64,000 bases of DNA from Collinsella sp. zg1085 (GTDB taxonomy: Bacteria; Actinomycetota; Coriobacteriia; Coriobacteriales; Coriobacteriaceae), in NCBI RefSeq assembly GCF_018889955.1, contig NZ_CP076545.1, positions 1,612,001-1,676,000 on the forward strand. Reading direction: 5' to 3'. Below the pieces are notes generated by a model that had not been told where the DNA came from, ran no database searches, and was given only the letters and a program-made list of their open reading frames with translations. Position numbers and translations under genes: made by a program. Below are positions 34,892 to 44,549 of the stretch, one piece after another (the stretch's first letter is position 1; each line of letters opens with the position of its first letter).

Positions 34892-36640
34892 CTACCGGCG
34901 CAAGCACCACGCGCGTGCCACCGTCTCGCCCGCAAATTCGATGTTCTTTTGTGCTGTCCCCCGATTAAGCGCCTCATCGAGCGAAATTGGCTCATGCACA
35001 GCCGGCACCATAAGGTCAATTCCTCGCTGATATACCTGCTCTATATTGCTATCGCAACTGCCCACCACAGCCGCAACCGGCACGCTAACACACTGGGCTC
35101 GGCGAGCAACTGCAAGCGGGGCTTTTCCCTGCGCGCTTTGGACATCCATATGACCCTCGCCAGTTATCACAAGGTCAGTATTCTCAAGAAGCTTATTAAA
35201 ACCCAAGGTATCGAGCATAAACTCTGCTCCCGAAACAAGCTGTGCGCCCACCGCCAAACATGCCGCGCCTAAGCCACCTGCCGCTCCAGCGCCCGGCACA
35301 CTTGCAACCGACGAAAACGAACGCCCGTGCTCAGCAAACGGCAGACGCGCGGTATCAAGCACACGCGCATATACACGCATTGCCCGCTCATGTGTGTCGC
35401 TATATGCTAGGCCCTTCTGAGGGCCAAACACGGCAAGCGCCCCGCGAGGCCCTACCAACGGATTATTTACGTCGGTTAGTGCAATAAGCTCTATACCAGC
35501 GAGTTTATCTGCAACAGGTGTTAAATCAAGCGAGGCAAGCTGATGTAAACCTGCCAAGCCTGGAGCAAGAGGTTCACCATCAGAAGTTGTAATGCAAGCC
35601 CCCAATGCTTGCAAAAATCCCAAACCACCATCATTGGTGCAGCTTCCGCCAAGACCTATCACAATACGACGCGCCCCTTGCTTGAGAGCCTGCATAACCG
35701 CAAAACCCAAGCCTGCCGTTGACGCGTGCAAAGCCGTTTGTTCTGTGCGTTCTACCATGTTAAAGCCGGCAAATTGAGCAACTTCAAGATAGGCTGTCTC
35801 GTTGTGCAGTAAAAGCGAGGCATCACAGCTCTCCCCTAAGGGGCCTGACACCGATACCTGCGCACACACACCACCAAGCTGCTCATACAGCGCGGCAATT
35901 GTTCCCTCACCCCCATCAGCCATAGCAACACAGGTCACAGAAGCATCGGGTAACGCGCGTTGAACACCATGTGCTATCCACTGCGCAACCTCGATACTAT
36001 TTGCACAAGCCTTGAACGAATCTGGTATCACGAGCACGCGAGGCGCAGGCACATGCTGGCTTTTTACCGCGCCTAGCTGTGTGACCTTGGTTTTTATTGC
36101 GTGATTGTGTGCTTTGGCATGGGCAAAAAGGGTGCTGTGTTGCTGGTCTGCTGGTAATAAGCTTTGCTGATTTTTACGCCGCTCCCGAAAAAAGTCCTGC
36201 AATATACGCGCGCAATCGTCTGCTAATACACCACCTTGTACCTTAAATTGATGATTTAGGCGTGTATCCGCGTGCAAAGTATAAAGAGAACCCAACGCGC
36301 CCGCTTTTGCATCAGAAGCGCCGTACACACAAGCATCAACGCGCGCATTAACCATAAGCCCAGCACACATAGCGCACGGTTCAAGCGTGACATAAACCGT
36401 ACAGCCAGATAAACGCCACTGTCCTAACACCTGCGCTGCTTTTACAAGCGCTGCAAACTCTGCATGTGCCGATGGATTGTGGTCCAATTCTCGCCGGTTA
36501 TGGGCTCTCGCGATAATTTTGTTCTGGTAAACCACAACTGCACCGATAGGCACTTCACCAAGTGTGGCTGCTTTCTCTGCCTCTGCAAGAGCTTCGCGCA
36601 TGAAAAGGGAGTCATAGTTCTCAGTTATAACGGTTGACAT
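34892..36640 (-). CDS. Fusion of tRNA adenosine deaminase and glycerate kinase
   Basis: One 582-residue frame contains two enzymes. Residues 1-157 are a complete TadA-type deaminase with zinc ligand and proton shuttle HAE (59-61) and PCAMC (Cys89, Cys92). TadA makes inosine at the wobble position of tRNA-Arg(ACG), an essential step in most bacteria. Residues 200-582 are a glycerate kinase of the GlxK/GarK family (VLVIPDSFKACANS, ADGGEGT, then GLGGSCTNDGGLGFLQALG), which phosphorylates glycerate to a phosphoglycerate. A Gln/His-rich 40-residue linker joins them. No internal stop or frameshift is seen. The two activities are unrelated biochemically, so the fusion probably reflects co-expression rather than channelling (inference). 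Confidence 0.88.
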   Translation of the reverse strand: MSTVITENYDSLFMREALAEAEKAATLGEVPIGAVVVYQNKIIARAHNRRELDHNPSAHAEFAALVKAAQVLGQWRLSGCTVYVTLEPCAMCAGLMVNARVDACVYGASDAKAGALGSLYTLHADTRLNHQFKVQGGVLADDCARILQDFFRERRKNQQSLLPADQQHSTLFAHAKAHNHAIKTKVTQLGAVKSQHVPAPRVLVIPDSFKACANSIEVAQWIAHGVQRALPDASVTCVAMADGGEGTIAALYEQLGGVCAQVSVSGPLGESCDASLLLHNETAYLEVAQFAGFNMVERTEQTALHASTAGLGFAVMQALKQGARRIVIGLGGSCTNDGGLGFLQALGACITTSDGEPLAPGLAGLHQLASLDLTPVADKLAGIELIALTDVNNPLVGPRGALAVFGPQKGLAYSDTHERAMRVYARVLDTARLPFAEHGRSFSSVASVPGAGAAGGLGAACLAVGAQLVSGAEFMLDTLGFNKLLENTDLVITGEGHMDVQSAQGKAPLAVARRAQCVSVPVAAVVGSCDSNIEQVYQRGIDLMVPAVHEPISLDEALNRGTAQKNIEFAGETVARAWCLRR

Positions 36641-36816
36641 CTCGCACCTATCCTCAGCATCAGTTTTGTCTATCCTCGGTATAAGCTTGCAATAGCCTAG
36701 CAGCTTATACAGAGAGCTTGCGTCTTTGCTTGGTATTTATGCCTGAAACTCCGTCTAAAACTTAGAGAAAAGCAGGTTGTATTCTGGCTGTCAGGCAATT
36801 TGCTCAAGCAAATTAA
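36641..36816. other. Upstream region of the tadA-glycerate kinase gene
   Basis: No gene is seen. It should contain the promoter of the fusion gene on the minus strand. An AATTTGCT / AGCAAATT inverted repeat (2-base gap) lies near 36798-36815 beside the MITE-like element. Confidence 0.4.
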
Positions 36817-36950
36817 GCTAGTGTACGAAATTTTGTCTACAGGTCGAGTATAGGGGATCTGTACAAGCGAAATTTTCAGTATTTGCGCAGGAAAGACACT
36901 TTATCTTAGTAGAGTGTACTTGACCCCTAGCAAAAAATTCGTACATTAGA
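36817..36950 (-). mobile_element. MITE-like element, copy 1
   Basis: A 133-bp non-coding element with imperfect terminal inverted repeats (CTAGTGTACGAAATTTTG and its near-complement). Its reverse complement aligns end to end with the element at 41382-41514: AGGGGT, ACTCTACTAA, GTGTCTTTCCTGC and CCCCTATACT blocks occur in the same order. TA sits at both ends, as expected for IS630/Tc1-type insertion (inference). Confidence 0.75.
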
Positions 36951-37125
36951 TTCGTTTCCTCTTGGGACGCTAATGTTACGCATCCCATATCACTTGCTTG
37001 TTGGCAAAGAATTGCAAAAAGAAGCAGCAGCGTGCAGCGAGACAAGGTATTGTGTTCGGAGAATTTTGCGAAGCACATTCGGAGAGCGCAATCATTGATT
37101 CAATTGAGATGGAGTTGCGATATAA

Positions 37126-37191
37126 GGGTGGCATAGCTTTTCTAAAGGAACTATCGCGAAACGCAGTTCCCGTGAAAAGACTATGCCACCC
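37126..37191. repeat. Long imperfect hairpin (66 nt)
   Basis: GGGTGGCATAG / CTATGCCACCC is a perfect 11-bp outer stem. It is followed inward by CTTTTC / GAAAAG and GGAACT / AGTTCC, with small bulges and a 12-base loop. It lies 130 bases past the end of the PTS IID gene. It could be a processed hairpin, an element end or a terminator without a T-run. An 83-codon open frame from a TTG at 36998 runs through it, and I do not consider that frame supported. Confidence 0.6.
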
Positions 37192-37320
37192 AACAAACTT
37201 GCAATTCACTCGTCCAATCGGCGAAGCAAAAAACTATACCGCTCCATAGGTTTGCAAATTAAACGGCAGATGCAAGGCGAGCTCACTCCCTCACCCCGCC
37301 TCAGAAAAATAATCCGCTGC

Positions 37321-38187
37321 CTATACCACCATGGTTGATGCCCATGCAACTCCAATACACAGCACAATCGTCAGCAACAACACATGCGTAGTCTTCACTT
37401 TCTTGCCTAAAACCCAATACATAAACCCAAAAACTGCAGCTTGTGGCATACATGGCATAATCATATCCAGAATTTCAGAAAGCGGTTGTGCATATCCACT
37501 TGACCCCACCATCAACGAAAGGTCAAGTGAGATGAAACTCGCAACCATTCCGCCAATTGCCATAAGCCCTACAACACTTGCCGCAAACGAAATCTTCTTC
37601 ATTAAATCCGCTGCTGCCGTGCTTGTGATAATCGAGCTTCCGTACTTATAACCAAGTTGTAAGCCAAACCACCGAATAAGAAATCCAGGGACATTAAAAA
37701 TAACTAGTAAAAGAATTGGCCCCAATACACTTCCCTGCTGGGCAAACCCTAATGCAATGCTTGTCCCGATGATACGCAAGGTACTCGCAATCAAGGAGTC
37801 ACCGATGCCTGCCAGAGGCCCCATGAGAGACGTTTTAATGCCTTGAATTGTACTCTCATCAAATTCAGAATCGCACGCATCGCGCTCGCATAACGCCGCA
37901 TCTATACCCATAAGCAAAGTTGATAGCTGTGGCGTTATAGCCATAAAATCAAGCCCACGCTGGTAAGCGTGCTTAAGCTTCTCACTTCCCGGCTGATACA
38001 GCTTTTCTACTACACGCGTCATCGCATACGAATATCCCATATTTTGCTGGCGCTCATATGTCCACGAACTATCGAGCATACATGAGCGCCAAAAGACGCG
38101 GCGTAAGTCCTGTTTATTCAGCTTGCATTTTGTTGTTGAATCTTCAACGAGATTATCAAAACGAACGTCATTCAGCTTAGAATTCAT
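37321..38187 (-). CDS. PTS mannose/fructose/sorbose-family IID component
   Basis: A 288-residue IID subunit. It begins with a soluble part (LNKQDLRRVFWRSCMLDSSW, then YERQQNMGYSYAM) typical of ManZ/AgaD, has the conserved SLMGPLAGIGDS loop, and ends with several membrane helices (LLLTIVLCIGVAWAS). Together with IIC it forms the membrane channel of the transporter. Its start overlaps the IIC stop by 11 bases. Substrate is not identifiable; N-acetylgalactosamine, fructoselysine or sorbose-like sugars are all possible within the family. Confidence 0.93.
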   Translation of the reverse strand: MNSKLNDVRFDNLVEDSTTKCKLNKQDLRRVFWRSCMLDSSWTYERQQNMGYSYAMTRVVEKLYQPGSEKLKHAYQRGLDFMAITPQLSTLLMGIDAALCERDACDSEFDESTIQGIKTSLMGPLAGIGDSLIASTLRIIGTSIALGFAQQGSVLGPILLLVIFNVPGFLIRWFGLQLGYKYGSSIITSTAAADLMKKISFAASVVGLMAIGGMVASFISLDLSLMVGSSGYAQPLSEILDMIMPCMPQAAVFGFMYWVLGKKVKTTHVLLLTIVLCIGVAWASTMVV

Positions 38188-38962
38188 TGTTGTTCTCCAT
38201 TTCTTGTGAGTCTGTAGCTACTACCTGTGAGGACGAAGCCAATACCACGTTAAACGTTAGAAGTGCAGCAACTGCAATGGCAACCAAACTCACGCCCATC
38301 AAGCTCAGGTTGCCATAAGCAACCAGCAAAAAGCCTAGTAACAAAAAGCATGCAGTTTTCTTATCCACCATCGCGCGTGCCAACATTGCAAATCCTAGAG
38401 CGGGGATAATTCCCATGGCATAGTCAAGGCCACGTGTTACAAATTCTGGAACTGCGTCAACAACACCCTGAATGGCATGAGAACCTACGTAGAAGCCAGC
38501 GGCACACAAACTAGCCAGAAGTAAAACCTGCAAAACAACAAAGAGGTAATGCATTCGTTCAATGCCGCGTGGATTTTTGGCAAGGGCATAAGCGTCTGCA
38601 CGCGCCGACAAGAAAGGACCTGGCACTGCCATTAAAAAATTCCAAACCATAGACATGAGTATCGAAACAGGAACGGCGAGCGCAACAGCCTGCGCAATAT
38701 CAGCACCAGATACAAGCACATATCCACAGCCGATTATTGACCCTGAGGTCATATCAGGAGGGTTACTAGCTCCAATCGCCATTGCTCCAAGCCACACCAA
38801 CTCCAGAGAGGCTCCAACCTTAATTCCTGTCTCTAAATTACCTAAAGCTAGCCCAACTAGACTTGATAAGATAAGCGGCCGATTAAGTAGAGAGCTTCCA
38901 AAAACACTATTACAATAGCCAAGCGCCGCAATTAAAAACATCCAAAACGTTTGCATAATCAT
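38177..38962 (-). CDS. PTS mannose/fructose/sorbose-family IIC component
   Basis: A 261-residue membrane protein with about eight hydrophobic segments and the family hallmark LELVWLGAMAIGASNPPD near 53-70, the sugar-binding region of ManY/AgaC. AAAGGA precedes the ATG. It lies 30 bases after the IIB gene and overlaps IID, so the three are one operon. Confidence 0.93.
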   Translation of the reverse strand: MIMQTFWMFLIAALGYCNSVFGSSLLNRPLILSSLVGLALGNLETGIKVGASLELVWLGAMAIGASNPPDMTSGSIIGCGYVLVSGADIAQAVALAVPVSILMSMVWNFLMAVPGPFLSARADAYALAKNPRGIERMHYLFVVLQVLLLASLCAAGFYVGSHAIQGVVDAVPEFVTRGLDYAMGIIPALGFAMLARAMVDKKTACFLLLGFLLVAYGNLSLMGVSLVAIAVAALLTFNVVLASSSQVVATDSQEMENNNEF

Positions 38963-38992
38963 AGTTGTTCCTTTCAGTGGATTATTACAGCT

Positions 38993-39475
38993 TTACAGCA
39001 GGTCAATAACATTACGGGCGGTATCAGTAGAAAGCATTTGCACCAAAAAGTTAACGCCTTGTGCAGCAGTCTCGCGCAACAGCTGTTCTTCCTCTGGCGA
39101 TACAAATATAGCCGATGATATTTGACACTTGCCTTCCTCAGCGCGAACACCACCAACATTGATTTCACGCAATGCATACGGACTTGCTGCAAGTCGCTTG
39201 ACGAGCCAACAGGCATCTGCAATGGATTCCACCAATATAAGCAGCTCATACGAATCAGTTACTCCGCTCTCAATAGCTGCTGCCGAGTCGACGAGTGACT
39301 TTATGACGAGTTTGACATGCTCGGGCTTTGCAAGACGAAGCGCGCTCATGCGCAACGTATCTTGAGCGACTGCATCATTGGCAATCAAAATGGCATTGAC
39401 TCCCACTGCTTTAACCCACGAATAGGCTACCTGCCCATGTAGAAGTCTATGGTCGATACGCACCAGCCGAATCAT
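38993..39475 (-). CDS. PTS mannose/fructose/sorbose-family IIB component
   Basis: A 160-residue cytoplasmic IIB protein. The phosphorylated histidine is His13 in DHRLLHGQV, the family motif. It receives phosphate from IIA and passes it to the sugar. No IIA domain is fused to it, and no IIA gene is found in the window, so IIA must be supplied from elsewhere. Its ATG overlaps the stop of the BtpA-family gene (ATGA), and GAGGAGG lies 5 bases before the start. Confidence 0.92.
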   Translation of the reverse strand: MIRLVRIDHRLLHGQVAYSWVKAVGVNAILIANDAVAQDTLRMSALRLAKPEHVKLVIKSLVDSAAAIESGVTDSYELLILVESIADACWLVKRLAASPYALREINVGGVRAEEGKCQISSAIFVSPEEEQLLRETAAQGVNFLVQMLSTDTARNVIDLL

Positions 39476-40329
39476 GTTGCCTCCTCTTTTTCACGAATGT
39501 GATACACCGCTGCCATGAATTGACGAATGTGCTCTAAACTCAGCTCACCGTCATCCTGATATGTATCCTTAAAAAAACTGCCAACAATTGCACCATCTGC
39601 CATGCGCAAGTTAGCTGCCACATTCTCAGCTGTTACACCTGCGCCCACAATCAGCGGAAATGCACCCAATGCGACACGAAAATGACTGATTTTCTCTTGC
39701 GATGTTTCTTGTCCAGTAGCATTTCCGGTAACACAAACTGCATCGCAGCGCATTTGAGCCGTTGCAAGGTCTTCTTCAACGGTATGATTTGATAAGAGGG
39801 GCTGGTACTTAAATCTTACACCACCAAGTACCGCTCCAGAATAGCGTGCCCGGTAAAGGTGCAAAAATGCTGCAAGTGCCGGCTCATCGCGCGGCTGGAT
39901 ATGTCCAACTACTGAGTCTAACTGTACAAATTTTGCCGCATAAGCTAAAGCAAGCTCAAAACCCATAACGTCTACGTTAAGGCAATTAACGCCATATGAC
40001 AGCGGATACTGTTGCTGCTCTAAATACTCAAGCACGTCAACCATATTGTTGTAGCTTCCAAAGTAGCTCTCAACAATAACTGCGTCTACACCACCTTGTA
40101 CATAGAGTTCAAGTTCGCGCTTTGCTCGCTCAAGAACACCTGTATGGTTTTCTCCCTTGAGATGCAGCATGCCAATAATAGGTTTAGCTACGGTAAAAAT
40201 CCTACTCCATCGGGTTTCTTCTTGTGTAGTCTGACCACGCTGCCTGCCGCTTACTCGGTGCTTCTCTGCAAAGCTCGACAAATTAAGATAAGCACTCCCA
40301 ACACCCTGATATTTGTAATCGACTTCCAT
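39472..40329 (-). CDS. BtpA/SgcQ-family TIM-barrel protein
   Basis: A 285-residue predicted TIM-barrel protein of the BtpA family. After about 50 N-terminal residues come PIIGMLHLKG, GGVDAVIVES, then ADGAIVGSFFK at the C-terminus, giving the phosphate-binding style ends of the barrel. BtpA was first described in photosystem I assembly, but family members in non-photosynthetic bacteria often sit beside PTS genes (as SgcQ in enteric bacteria) and are probably sugar-phosphate enzymes. Here it is the first gene of the PTS operon. AAGGGGA precedes the ATG. The exact reaction is unknown. Confidence 0.88.
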   Translation of the reverse strand: MEVDYKYQGVGSAYLNLSSFAEKHRVSGRQRGQTTQEETRWSRIFTVAKPIIGMLHLKGENHTGVLERAKRELELYVQGGVDAVIVESYFGSYNNMVDVLEYLEQQQYPLSYGVNCLNVDVMGFELALAYAAKFVQLDSVVGHIQPRDEPALAAFLHLYRARYSGAVLGGVRFKYQPLLSNHTVEEDLATAQMRCDAVCVTGNATGQETSQEKISHFRVALGAFPLIVGAGVTAENVAANLRMADGAIVGSFFKDTYQDDGELSLEHIRQFMAAVYHIREKEEAT

Positions 40330-40474
40330 AAATCCCCTTTCTACGATATGCCTTACTCTAACTTATATTAACTTATCTTATATTATCAATTTAACAGTGA
40401 TGTTTTCTGTGAACGTGCACTTTTTCTCGGTTAACGGTATAGTTGGAGTACTATCGCCTGCGAAAGGACCCCCT
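40330..40474. promoter_or_regulatory. Divergent promoter region with putative operator
   Basis: This 145-base AT-rich gap separates the PTS operon from its divergent GntR gene. Between about 40370 and 40386 the words CTTATATTA and TTATATTA lie on either side of CTTATC, a direct-repeat arrangement that could be the regulator's binding site. Assignment rests on location only. Confidence 0.4.
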
Positions 40475-41197
40475 GTGTCTCGTTCTTCTGAAGCTATGCC
40501 GCCCACCTTGCAAGAGCAGCTTCGTGCTTACCTAGAGACTGCCATTATTCAAGGAATCTACCAACCAGGCGACAAACTTCCCAGTGAAAATGAGCTTATT
40601 CGTGAGTTTCAGATAAGCCGCGTCACCGTGCGCGCTGCTTTATCACAGCTTGTCGCTGATGGGCTTGTCATAAAACGTCAAGGCAAGGGTGCTTTTGTAA
40701 AGCAGCGTCCATATCGTGAAACAAGCTATGGGTCAGGTAGTTTTACAGAGGCTTGCCTTCAAATGCAACTACAACCTCAAACACGTATACTTAATATCGA
40801 GCGCATCCATATGGATAGTGAATACGTTTCACTCTTGAACGCCGATAATAGTGCTGAGATAATTCAATTGGAACGTCTACGCTTAATCGATGATACACCT
40901 TGCATTGTTGAGCTTGATTTTTTTCCAAGAGACGCCGAATATCTGTTGCATACATCACTTGAAGATCGATCTCTTTTACGTGCAATTACAGAAGAAACGG
41001 GTGTTATCCCAGCGCAATTCACCGACCAATTCTACACCACATGGGCATCAACTCACCAAGCGGAGGTATTACAGATTAAAAAAGGTACTTCCTTACTCAA
41101 AGTTGAACAAAGTGTCTGCGATCAACAGGGCAAGCTTATCTACATCAACCATCAATTTATCTTTACCGAGCGCTATGTATACTCAGTGCAAAGATAG
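40475..41197 (+). CDS. GntR/HutC-family transcriptional regulator
   Basis: A 240-residue regulator. It has an N-terminal winged helix (PGDKLPSENELIREFQISRV, then RAALSQLVADGLVIKRQGKG), the GntR signature, followed by a UTRA ligand domain (ILNIERI, LERLRLIDDTPCIVE) that senses small molecules such as sugar phosphates. It is divergent from the PTS operon and is the obvious regulator of it. I choose the GTG at 40475, preceded by AAAGGA with a 6-base gap; the frame is open from 40397 but lacks a ribosome site there. Confidence 0.9.
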   Translation: MSRSSEAMPPTLQEQLRAYLETAIIQGIYQPGDKLPSENELIREFQISRVTVRAALSQLVADGLVIKRQGKGAFVKQRPYRETSYGSGSFTEACLQMQLQPQTRILNIERIHMDSEYVSLLNADNSAEIIQLERLRLIDDTPCIVELDFFPRDAEYLLHTSLEDRSLLRAITEETGVIPAQFTDQFYTTWASTHQAEVLQIKKGTSLLKVEQSVCDQQGKLIYINHQFIFTERYVYSVQR

Positions 41198-41381
41198 TAA
41201 CTACATAAATTTGTTCTGCGGGTAATTTGGTTTTGAGTATTCTTTTGCTAGATGATTAAATTGCGGCCTTTGAACTAATGAATCAACAACCTAATTAAGC
41301 CTTTGGAAAAATAGTGGTGTAGAACACCGCTGTAATGCCCTTACTCAATCGAAAAACGCAGGGATTCACGAAGCAAACCCG
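41198..41381. other. Non-coding stretch after GntR gene
   Basis: No gene is seen. A small stem AGTGGTGT / ACACCGCT near 41316-41334 has no T-run. Confidence 0.4.
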
Positions 41382-41514
41382 TCTAGTGTACGAATTTTTG
41401 TTAGGGGTAAAGTATACTCTACTAAAGTAAAGCGTCTTTCCTGCAGAAATGCTGAAAAGTTTGCTTTTACAGACCCCCTATACTTGGGTTGCTGGCAAAA
41501 ATTCGTACACTAGA
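41382..41514 (+). mobile_element. MITE-like element, copy 2
   Basis: A 133-bp element with perfect 19-bp terminal inverted repeats, TCTAGTGTACGAATTTTTG and its exact complement. No coding capacity. It is the inverted counterpart of 36817-36950. The two copies bracket the PTS/BtpA/GntR cassette like the ends of a composite element. Confidence 0.8.
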
Positions 41515-41782
41515 CCAATTTGCCTCCAAAGCAACAGGCTTTGGCAGTCGCCTAAGAACGTCGTCTACTTTAAGAACCCCTGCATTTTCAGTCACGTAAC
41601 AACATGAGAGTGTGTGTTCGTATTGCCGCCGCGCGCCACTATCGTATCGCTGCCCGTTTGAGCAGCATACCGACATTACATCGTTTCACGTTAGCCTAGC
41701 GCATCGACATTACATCGCAGAGTGCAATAGCAGCACTATTTCGCCATATCGAGTGCTAGCGCTCTTGCCACATTGATAAGTT
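41515..41782. other. Non-coding stretch
   Basis: No gene or RNA recognised. Base composition is intermediate between the AT-rich left side and the GC-rich island on the right. Confidence 0.4.
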
Positions 41783-42140
41783 ACATCTGTCGCTTTGGCA
41801 AAAATGACGAAAAAGTACTCTCTCTAACCCCGCGGGTTAGTATTTGTTTAACAAAGCCGCAGGTAGATAAGCCGCATGTAAAGCTACATCTGTCGCTTTA
41901 TGCCAAATTAGTCAAAAATGACAGGTTTTTGCGTCAAATTCGTCATTTTTGCCAAATCACAGGTCGAGGACATTGTTTACGCGTCAGATTGGATAGTTTT
42001 GCCAAAGCAGAGCTCAGACACATTTTTCTATGTGCCAAATTCCTTAGTCTTCCAACGTTTAACTCAGTGGAGTTTTCCGTGTATCAAATTGGTTTGTTTT
42101 GACAAAACACAGGTTAGAAATACTGGTCAAAGAGGTGTAA
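41783..42140. repeat. Degenerate ~50-bp interspersed repeats
   Basis: About five units share a core like GTCAAATTNGT followed by TTTTTGCCAAANCACAGGT, with unit starts near 41898, 41930, 41980, 42031 and 42079. Units 2, 3 and 5 agree at about 26 of 34 core positions. An additional copy at 41783-41815 is inverted, and ACATCTGTCGCTTT occurs twice (41783 and 41886). Units are too diverged for a CRISPR array. The region ends about 105 bases before the RmlB gene. Confidence 0.6.
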
Positions 42141-42240
42141 ACTGCAAAAAATAATGAAGTTTATAAGGGAGTTTCCAGTATGCACACAAACAATCGACTC
42201 ATGGTACATACACTCAGAACCTAATTGCTCATATAGGTAA

Positions 42241-43311
<1,071 letters not shown>

Positions 43312-43439
43312 CCTCGTGATATCCGTCCGCATCGTCGCTGCTTTAAGCAATTCGGTCTGGCGCTGCATACCTCAGATTCCAAACACGGTATGATATTCCG
43401 AGATTCTGTCGTTCGGATGAGTCGGAAAGGAGCGGCCTC

Positions 43440-44507
43440 ATGGGAGTAAAGCCCCGCGTTCTGTATTTTGACGTATTGTCGATTGTCGCCAGCCTCGCCG
43501 TTATTTTCCTGCACTGCAACGGTATCGTGCATTGGGGTCCAGCCACGCCCCACTGGTCCCAGGCGCTCGTGGTCGAGGTCGCGTTTTACTGGGCGGTGCC
43601 CATCTTCTTCATGTGTTCGGGAGCGAAGACGCTGGGCTATCGCGATCGAAAAGACACGAGGACGTTTTTGCTCTCGCGCATGAAGGGCATCTTCTTTCCC
43701 TTCGTCGCATGGTGCGCCATCCAATACGTTATCCGAGCGAGTGGTCTTTTTAACCCGCTTCCCGAGGGATGGGAACCTTCGCCCGCCCACTTTCTCAGGG
43801 TGTTCATGAACGGGCAGATCGATGGCACTTATTGGTTCTTTTTTGCGATGTTCGGCGTCACGCTGTCTATCCCGGTGTTGTCGCGTCTCAAAGATCACAT
43901 CGACACACTCTGGTACTTGGTGGGCGCGTATATCCTGCTGTCCGGCACGATCACTCCGCTCTGCAAAGTGCTGGGGCTGCCCTGGAACGAATCCATCTCC
44001 ATCTCCGTGTCAGGCGGATACGTCATGTACACAGTGCTCGGGTACCTCCTCGCCTCGGATTCGCGGGTGTTCGCCTCGCGCTCTCGGAGATGCCTGCTGT
44101 ACGGCCTGGGGATTATTGGCTTGATGGTCAGATATGGGTTCACTTGGATGGCGTCACAGCGAACGGGCGTGCTGAACAACGCGTTGTTCGAGTACAACTA
44201 CCTTACCGCGATTCTACCTTCGGCCGCAGTGTTTGTATGGTTCAAGCAGGTTGATTGGGAGGGGCTCTTCGCGCGCCTCCACGTGCGCGCATCGTCGGTG
44301 CGCCGAGTCGCAGGCCTCACTTTCGGGGTGTACCTCATGCATTATCTCGTTCTGAACGAGGTCTTTATCGGGCACCTTTCCATGGACATGACCTCGTACG
44401 CCGTGCGTCTCGGTCTACCGTGGGTTATCTTCACAGTGTGTTTGGCCTGCTCGTACGCGCTGAATCGCATACCCTTTGCCCGAGCTCTCGTCGGAGGCTG
44501 GCGCTGA
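43440..44507 (+). CDS. Acyltransferase-3 family membrane protein
   Basis: A 355-residue integral membrane protein with about ten hydrophobic segments and the family start YFDVLSIVASLAVIFLHCNG, where the His is the conserved catalytic candidate. Such OafA/WecH-like proteins transfer acetyl or similar groups to surface sugars. AAAGGAG lies 8 bases ahead of the ATG. It is in the glycan island between RmlB and the exporter and probably decorates the exported polymer. Confidence 0.88.
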   Translation: MGVKPRVLYFDVLSIVASLAVIFLHCNGIVHWGPATPHWSQALVVEVAFYWAVPIFFMCSGAKTLGYRDRKDTRTFLLSRMKGIFFPFVAWCAIQYVIRASGLFNPLPEGWEPSPAHFLRVFMNGQIDGTYWFFFAMFGVTLSIPVLSRLKDHIDTLWYLVGAYILLSGTITPLCKVLGLPWNESISISVSGGYVMYTVLGYLLASDSRVFASRSRRCLLYGLGIIGLMVRYGFTWMASQRTGVLNNALFEYNYLTAILPSAAVFVWFKQVDWEGLFARLHVRASSVRRVAGLTFGVYLMHYLVLNEVFIGHLSMDMTSYAVRLGLPWVIFTVCLACSYALNRIPFARALVGGWR

Positions 44508-44528
44508 GAGCCAGCCACCGTGCTGTCC

Positions 44529-44547
44529 GCGCCGCCCTGGGCGGCGC
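44529..44547. terminator. GC-rich hairpin between convergent genes
   Basis: GCGCCGCC / GGCGGCGC with a 3-base loop sits in the 42-base gap between the acyltransferase and ABC ATPase stops. There is no T-run, so this is a weak call. Confidence 0.4.
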
Positions 44548-44549
44548 GC

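Noticed and set aside
36998-37249. 83-codon open frame from a TTG
   Set aside because: It lacks a ribosome site, runs through a long hairpin, and resembles no family I recognise.
41783-42140. CRISPR array
   Set aside because: Units of about 50 bp are degenerate, vary in orientation and lack constant repeats with unique spacers; no cas genes are near.
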